Source of the DNA: Actinomycetes bacterium
Lineage (GTDB): Bacteria; Actinomycetota; Acidimicrobiia; Acidimicrobiales; RAAP-2
Direction of reading: 5' to 3'
Length of the DNA: 16,083 nt
NCBI GenBank assembly: GCA_021777285.1
Contig: JAJYDR010000044.1
Span: 1-16,083 of the forward strand
Within the stretch, counting starts at the first letter, position 1; every line of letters starts with the position of its first letter. The notes under the pieces are model-generated. The model saw only the letters and a program-made list of their open reading frames with translations. It was not told where the DNA came from and searched no databases. Both the position numbers and the translations under genes were made by a program. Below are positions 12,695-16,083 of this stretch, piece after piece.

Positions 12695-14343
12695 CGCGCC
12701 GGCATCTCGCGCTTCAGTAGTTTGCCCGCAGGATTTCGGGGTAATGGCTCCTTCGTGAACGCGACCCGCGTGGGGATCTTGAAGGCCGCCAACTTCGACG
12801 CGAGATGAGAACGCAATTCATCCTCACTCAAGGATGCGCCATCCTTCAGCCGTACGATGCAGGCCACCTCCTCGCCGAGTCGCTCGTGCGGCAGACCGAC
12901 GACGGCCGCTTCGTAGACCGCTGGTATCTCGTAGATCGCCGACTCGACCTCGGCGCTGTAGACGTTCTCCCCCGCGCGCAGGATGATGTCCTTCATCCGA
13001 TCTTCGATGTACAAGAAACCGTCCTCGTCCACGTGGCCGATATCACCAGTACGCAGCCACCCATCAGTGATTGCCGCGGCGGTGGCCTCCGGTTTCTTCC
13101 AATAGCCGCGAATGAGCATGGGACCCTTCAGCCAGATCTCGCCGCGTTCACCGACGGGCACCTCGTGTCCGTCAAGGTCACGGATTGACGCGTCGAGCAC
13201 AATCATCCGTGCCCGGCCCGTCGAGGTTGGGTGGCTCACGTAATCGTCGCCATAATTCCCGGGTCCGTAGGCGTTCGTCTCGGTCATGCCGTAGCCCAGC
13301 GAGGGCCGGCCCTTGGCGAACGTGTGCTCGACGCGGCTGACCAGCGCCGGCGGTGCAGGCGCGCCGCCACCGCCAACGAGTGTGAGCGAACTCGTATCGT
13401 ACTCGTCGAAATGAGGGTTCTCCATCAGGTCCCAGCTCTGGGTCGGCACGCCGACGAAGCTGGTCACTCGGTGCCGTTCGATCAGTTGCAGCGCTCGTTC
13501 CGGCTCCCAGCGGTACATCATCACGAGCTTGAAGTGCCACGCAACGCACGACATCATGACCGGGATGCAACCCGTCACGTGGAACAGCGGCACCACGAGG
13601 ATGAAACAGGGCGCTTGGCCCGATCCGCTGTTGGGATCTCGACGTGCGTCATTGATCGCCGAATTCGCGGCGAACGCCATGATCGACTGACTGACCGCGC
13701 GATGCGTGGAGACAGCCCCCTTGGGCATGCCGGTCGTACCCGAGGTGTAGAGGATCGTCGCGTCCGAATCTGGTCGAACGGTCACGTCAGGCATGGGTGC
13801 GCCTACTCGGACCAGGTCGCTCCAGCGCTCGACCCCCGGGCTCAGTGGCAACAACTCGTCGAGGCGCACGCCAAGGATCGGCACGCCCGCACGCAGGCAC
13901 GGCGCCTGAGCTCGTGTGACTCGTTCGGAGTCTGCGACGAGCAGCGCGAGACCGGCGTCGTTGATCGCGTACTCGAGCTCGTCCTCGGTCCACCACGCGT
14001 TCAACGAGACCGACACCGCGCCAATCGAGACGATCGCCCCGAACGCGACCGTCCACTCGGGCAGGTTACGCATGGCGATCCCTACGCGGTCGCCGTTGGC
14101 GACGCCGTAGTGATTCACGAGCACGTCGGCCAATGCGTCAATCTCGTCCTTCACTTTATTGAACGTCCACTCCTCGTCCTCGTAGACGATGAACGTCCTC
14201 TCGTCGCCGCGTAACTGGTCGAAGTATTGCTTGAGCGTGGGCGGCGCATTCTTAAAGACGCGGTAGGTCACGCCGTCGTTCGACTCTTCGACGGTCTCAA
14301 AGGGCTGCCCCGGTCCTGAAACCAACGCAATTGCCTCGGCCAT
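12682..14343 (-). CDS. AMP-binding acyl-CoA synthetase (FadD-like)
   Basis: A 553-residue adenylate-forming ligase that should activate a carboxylic acid, probably fatty or aromatic, to its CoA thioester. It shows ILYTSGTTGMPKG (197-209), VPLFHVTG (251-258), GYGMTETNAYG (350-360), WLRTGDIGHVDEDGF (429-443), DRMKDIILRAGENVY (448-462) and the C-terminal catalytic-type lysine in NPAGKLLKRE (537-546). The opening AEAIALVSGPGQPFE is typical of actinobacterial FadD subfamilies. ATG 14343 is preferred to 14400: the 19 codons between have many A/T third bases unlike the rest of the gene and include a TAGGAT promoter-like hexamer, and GTGGGG lies before 14343. The acid is unknown; it stands alone on its strand. 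Confidence 0.83.
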   Translation of the reverse strand: MAEAIALVSGPGQPFETVEESNDGVTYRVFKNAPPTLKQYFDQLRGDERTFIVYEDEEWTFNKVKDEIDALADVLVNHYGVANGDRVGIAMRNLPEWTVAFGAIVSIGAVSVSLNAWWTEDELEYAINDAGLALLVADSERVTRAQAPCLRAGVPILGVRLDELLPLSPGVERWSDLVRVGAPMPDVTVRPDSDATILYTSGTTGMPKGAVSTHRAVSQSIMAFAANSAINDARRDPNSGSGQAPCFILVVPLFHVTGCIPVMMSCVAWHFKLVMMYRWEPERALQLIERHRVTSFVGVPTQSWDLMENPHFDEYDTSSLTLVGGGGAPAPPALVSRVEHTFAKGRPSLGYGMTETNAYGPGNYGDDYVSHPTSTGRARMIVLDASIRDLDGHEVPVGERGEIWLKGPMLIRGYWKKPEATAAAITDGWLRTGDIGHVDEDGFLYIEDRMKDIILRAGENVYSAEVESAIYEIPAVYEAAVVGLPHERLGEEVACIVRLKDGASLSEDELRSHLASKLAAFKIPTRVAFTKEPLPRNPAGKLLKREMPARYFD

Positions 14344-14383
14344 GCTGAGCCCCACGAATCCCCCCTCTGCCTCAGTTTTTCCA

Positions 14384-14389
14384 ATCCTA
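14384..14389 (-). promoter_or_regulatory. Candidate -10 for the FadD-like gene
   Basis: TAGGAT on the minus strand would begin transcription near 14377 and leave a leader of about 33 nt before ATG 14343, rich in G and A. No matching -35 is visible. If real, it rules out ATG 14400 as the start. Confidence 0.3.
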
Positions 14390-14468
14390 GGCTTCCCCAT
14401 CGACCCGCTCGGAGTTGGTAGAACAGTCCCGTGACCAATGACACGTGCGTCGGACAGGTCCGTGCGCG

Positions 14469-14741
14469 ATGCGTGTGACCGTCCACGTCCATCCCGGGTC
14501 GCGCCGCGGCGAGGTCGGCGGTGACTATGACGGCGCACTCGTCGTACGCGTGCGCGCGCGAGCCGTTGATGGGGCCGCCAGTGACGAGACACTGCGGGCA
14601 GTCGCCGACGCCTTCGGCGTGTCGCCCTCGATGGTCGATCTCGTTCACGGCCGTCGTTCACGGACCAAGATCCTTGAAGTTCGCGGCGACGAACCCGCGT
14701 TGCGCACGCGCCTCGCCGAGTTGCGTTCGATCGGTGATTAG
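14469..14741 (+). CDS. DUF167 (YggU) family protein
   Basis: A 90-residue protein: MRVTVHVHPGSRRGEVGG, then LVVRVRARAVDGAASDETLRAVADAFGVSPSMVDLVHGRRSRTKILEV. This matches the DUF167 pattern of V-V-PGS, V-V-A-PV-GKAN, a helix, 'V-L--G-SR-K--' and a final helix. The usual GKAN motif is altered to GAAS, a mild departure. The family's function is not established; it is small, soluble and widespread, and often sits near yggT and other cell-division-region genes. ATG 14469 fits the family length; the in-frame GTG at 14445 would add eight residues without similarity. The start has no strong ribosome site. It is followed 21 bases later by the PLDc_N membrane protein. Confidence 0.75.
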   Translation: MRVTVHVHPGSRRGEVGGDYDGALVVRVRARAVDGAASDETLRAVADAFGVSPSMVDLVHGRRSRTKILEVRGDEPALRTRLAELRSIGD

Positions 14742-14762
14742 GTTTGAGTGGAAAGGAGTACC

Positions 14763-15062
14763 GTGCTCGCCACTAACTACCCCCTTTGGGATGTCTTCGT
14801 CACGACCGCGTACGTGGTCCTCTTCGTCTTCTGGCTCATGCTGGCCTTCCACGTCCTTTCGGACATCATGCGCAGCCACGACCTCAGCGGACCACAGAAA
14901 GCGGCCTGGGTGATCGGAATCCTCGTTCTTCCCCTGCTGGGAACCCTTATCTACCTCGTCGTGCGCGGTGGTTCTATGCACGAACGCGACCGACGCACGG
15001 TCCAGACCCAGCAGGCCGCCTTCGAGGAGTACATCAGGCGAGTCGCCAACTCCAAGGAGTGA
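14763..15062 (+). CDS. Two-helix membrane protein with a PLDc_N-type domain
   Basis: A 99-residue protein with two hydrophobic segments, VFVTTAYVVLFVFWLMLAF (about 10-29) and AAWVIGILVLPLLGTLIYLVV (about 47-67), separated by the polar SDIMRSHDLSGPQKA loop. The second helix with its GPQKAAWV...LPLLGTLIYLV pattern is characteristic of the phospholipase D N-terminal (PLDc_N) family of small membrane proteins. The charged C-terminal tail (HERDRRTVQTQQAAFEEYIRRV) may form a short cytoplasmic helix. GTG 14763 is chosen because AAAGGAG ends 4 bases upstream; GTG 14748 lies within or before that site. The role is unknown. Its stop joins the stop of the convergent desaturase gene as the palindrome TGATCA. 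Confidence 0.75.
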   Translation: MLATNYPLWDVFVTTAYVVLFVFWLMLAFHVLSDIMRSHDLSGPQKAAWVIGILVLPLLGTLIYLVVRGGSMHERDRRTVQTQQAAFEEYIRRVANSKE

Positions 15063-15983
15063 TCAGATCAAGGCCGGACGACCGGCCTTGGCGGTAACAC
15101 GCTCAACGCTCGCGCTCAACTTCGCGACCACCGCGGTCAGATCGATGCGAGCGCGCTCGGCGTCCGGTGTCAGGTCCTCGAGGTGGTTGACGTCCCACAA
15201 TGTGAGCACGGGGTCAAGGACGTCGCGGGCGAACTGGGTCAGCCCGTAGATCCCCTCCTTCGCGATGCGCACCGCGTGACGGGTGAACCCTGGGATCCCG
15301 GTGCCCGGCATCGCGAACGCGCTCACCTGTTTGGCCGCGGCCACCATCATGAGTGACGGGTCGATCGCGAAGCCCGCCAACGTCAAGTCTCGATAGAAGA
15401 GGTAGTGCTTGGTCTCGTCTCCCGCAACAAGTCCGAGGAGGTTGCGACCGATCTTGTCGTCCTTGGGCAGGTGCGCGGCAGTGTTACGGTGCGCGACCTG
15501 AGTGGCCCGCTCCTGGAGCGCCACGTAGCAGATGAGATCGGCGAAGGTCTCGGGCGCGGGCACCATCGCCTGAAACATCTGCACGCGACGTCCATCCTCC
15601 AACAGCACCGGGTCGATGCAGCGGCTGATGTGGACCCAGTCACGCATCACCATCGCGTGGCGGTTCTCCTCCATCGTCCACTGGTGGTTCCAGTCCGCGA
15701 TCGGGTGTGTCGGCGACGAGAGGCGCGACAGCGTGGTCGTGTAGTAGGGCAGATTGTCCTCGGTCAGCAAATTGACGTAGATCGAACTACGCACGCCGTC
15801 GGGCAGTGGGTAGTCGGTGGGCGCCCACGGGCGATCGGCGAATGACGCACCCGCACCCCAGTCGATCTGCTCGTGGGGATACCACAACCGTGGCGCCTCG
15901 AGGTGTCGATTGAGCAACCGTTCGACGTCGGGGGCGAGTTCCTCGAGCAGGCCCGCAGACCGGGACGACCGCCGTGTAACCAT
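15063..15983 (-). CDS. Acyl-ACP desaturase (DesA-like, diiron, soluble)
   Basis: A 306-residue soluble fatty-acid desaturase of the stearoyl-ACP type, related to mycobacterial DesA1/DesA2, expected to introduce a cis double bond into an acyl-ACP using a diiron centre and O2. Candidate iron ligands are Glu75 (LLTEDNLPYY), E-N-R-H at 106-109 (MEENRHAM), Glu158 (ALQERAT) and E-T-K-H at 190-193 (GDETKHYLFYRDL), which make up the two ExxH half-sites plus extra glutamates. ATG 15983 is chosen because AAAGGGGA lies just upstream; the longer frame to 16037 reads through a promoter-like region. Chain length and bond position cannot be read. The gene is single here, with a repeat-rich upstream region. 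Confidence 0.88.
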   Translation of the reverse strand: MVTRRSSRSAGLLEELAPDVERLLNRHLEAPRLWYPHEQIDWGAGASFADRPWAPTDYPLPDGVRSSIYVNLLTEDNLPYYTTTLSRLSSPTHPIADWNHQWTMEENRHAMVMRDWVHISRCIDPVLLEDGRRVQMFQAMVPAPETFADLICYVALQERATQVAHRNTAAHLPKDDKIGRNLLGLVAGDETKHYLFYRDLTLAGFAIDPSLMMVAAAKQVSAFAMPGTGIPGFTRHAVRIAKEGIYGLTQFARDVLDPVLTLWDVNHLEDLTPDAERARIDLTAVVAKLSASVERVTAKAGRPALI

Positions 15984-16023
15984 GATTCCCCTTTGCGACC
16001 GCGACCTGGCGGCCGATACCGCC

Positions 16024-16029
16024 ATCGTA
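16024..16029 (-). promoter_or_regulatory. Candidate -10 of the acyl-ACP desaturase gene
   Basis: TACGAT on the minus strand would start a transcript near 16017, leaving a leader of about 34 nt with the AAAGGGGA ribosome site. The repeats at 16041-16069 would lie over its -35 region. Confidence 0.3.
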
Positions 16030-16040
16030 TCGCGCACGAG

Positions 16041-16069
16041 GTGAATTCCTTCACGAACTCTTTCACGAA
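16041..16069. repeat. Repeat cluster upstream of the desaturase, operator candidate
   Basis: TTCACGAA occurs at 16050-16057 and again at 16062-16069, exactly 12 bp apart. The first copy also forms an inverted repeat with GTGAA at 16041-16045 (GTGAA-4 nt-TTCAC). Each octamer is itself a near-palindrome (TTC-nn-GAA). A regulator dimer could bind the -35 region of the desaturase promoter. The window ends shortly after, so more copies could follow. Confidence 0.4.
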
Positions 16070-16083
16070 GGTCACCGCCCGCA

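Noticed and set aside
13231..14214. 327-codon plus-strand open frame antisense to the FadD-like gene
   Set aside because: Arg/His-rich translation with no recognisable domain, fully inside a gene with all AMP-binding motifs on the other strand.
14344..14661. N-terminal extension of the FadD-like frame across the DUF167 gene
   Set aside because: The extension is Arg-rich and antisense to the DUF167 gene; codons between 14344 and 14400 have third-base use unlike the gene.
15984..16075. Minus-strand frame with a VKEFVKEF repeat as a small protein
   Set aside because: The repeat is the translation of the 12-bp DNA repeat; the frame continues out of frame through the desaturase gene and is better explained as an upstream regulatory region.

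Overview
The window looks like ordinary chromosome from a high-GC actinobacterium, most likely of the Acidimicrobiia type. This is inferred from the gene set: clpS followed by a DUF2017 gene, an MpaB/DUF2236 oxygenase-like protein, a DesA-type acyl-ACP desaturase, FadD-type and PrpE-type acyl-CoA synthetases, frequent GTG starts, and several starts placed directly behind a TAnnnT -10 hexamer as in leaderless actinobacterial transcripts. No phage, transposon, CRISPR array, rRNA or tRNA was seen. Genes are packed tightly and no stretch over 300 bases lacks one.

Layout. 1-1406 (minus): a glutamine-synthetase-fold gamma-glutamyl ligase, followed two bases later by the first 15 codons of a probable aldehyde dehydrogenase, which suggests polyamine or amine catabolism. 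1570-2268 (plus): a GNAT acetyltransferase. 2265-5812 (minus): clpS, DUF2017, a small secreted protein of unknown function, and a propionyl-CoA synthetase. 5890-6768 (plus): MpaB family. 6752-8385 (minus): aldose-1-epimerase-like protein and an SDR, overlapping. 8440-9291 (plus): SurE. 9292-10541 (minus): a double-hotdog acyl-CoA thioesterase and an ArfB-type ribosome-rescue hydrolase, joined by a GTGA overlap. 10603-12694 (plus): a 32-codon leader ORF, a metal or metalloid permease carrying three C-terminal YHS domains, and a Nudix hydrolase, linked by ATGA and GTGA overlaps. 12682-14343 (minus): a FadD-like acyl-CoA ligase. 14469-15062 (plus): a DUF167 (YggU) protein and a two-helix PLDc_N membrane protein. 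15063-15983 (minus): an acyl-ACP desaturase with a repeat-rich upstream region.

Lipid metabolism recurs: propionyl-CoA synthetase, acyl-CoA ligase, thioesterase and desaturase. These sit in separate transcription units, so a shared pathway is only inferred.

The most unusual item is the permease. YHS domains 2 and 3 arose by a 168-bp tandem duplication inside the gene, and it seems to be translated by coupling to a previously unlisted 32-codon ORF that contains a perfect inverted repeat. I see no clear multi-gene system that is wholly new. The permease locus, the repeat cluster upstream of the desaturase and the Cys-free DUF2017 protein deserve the closest second look.
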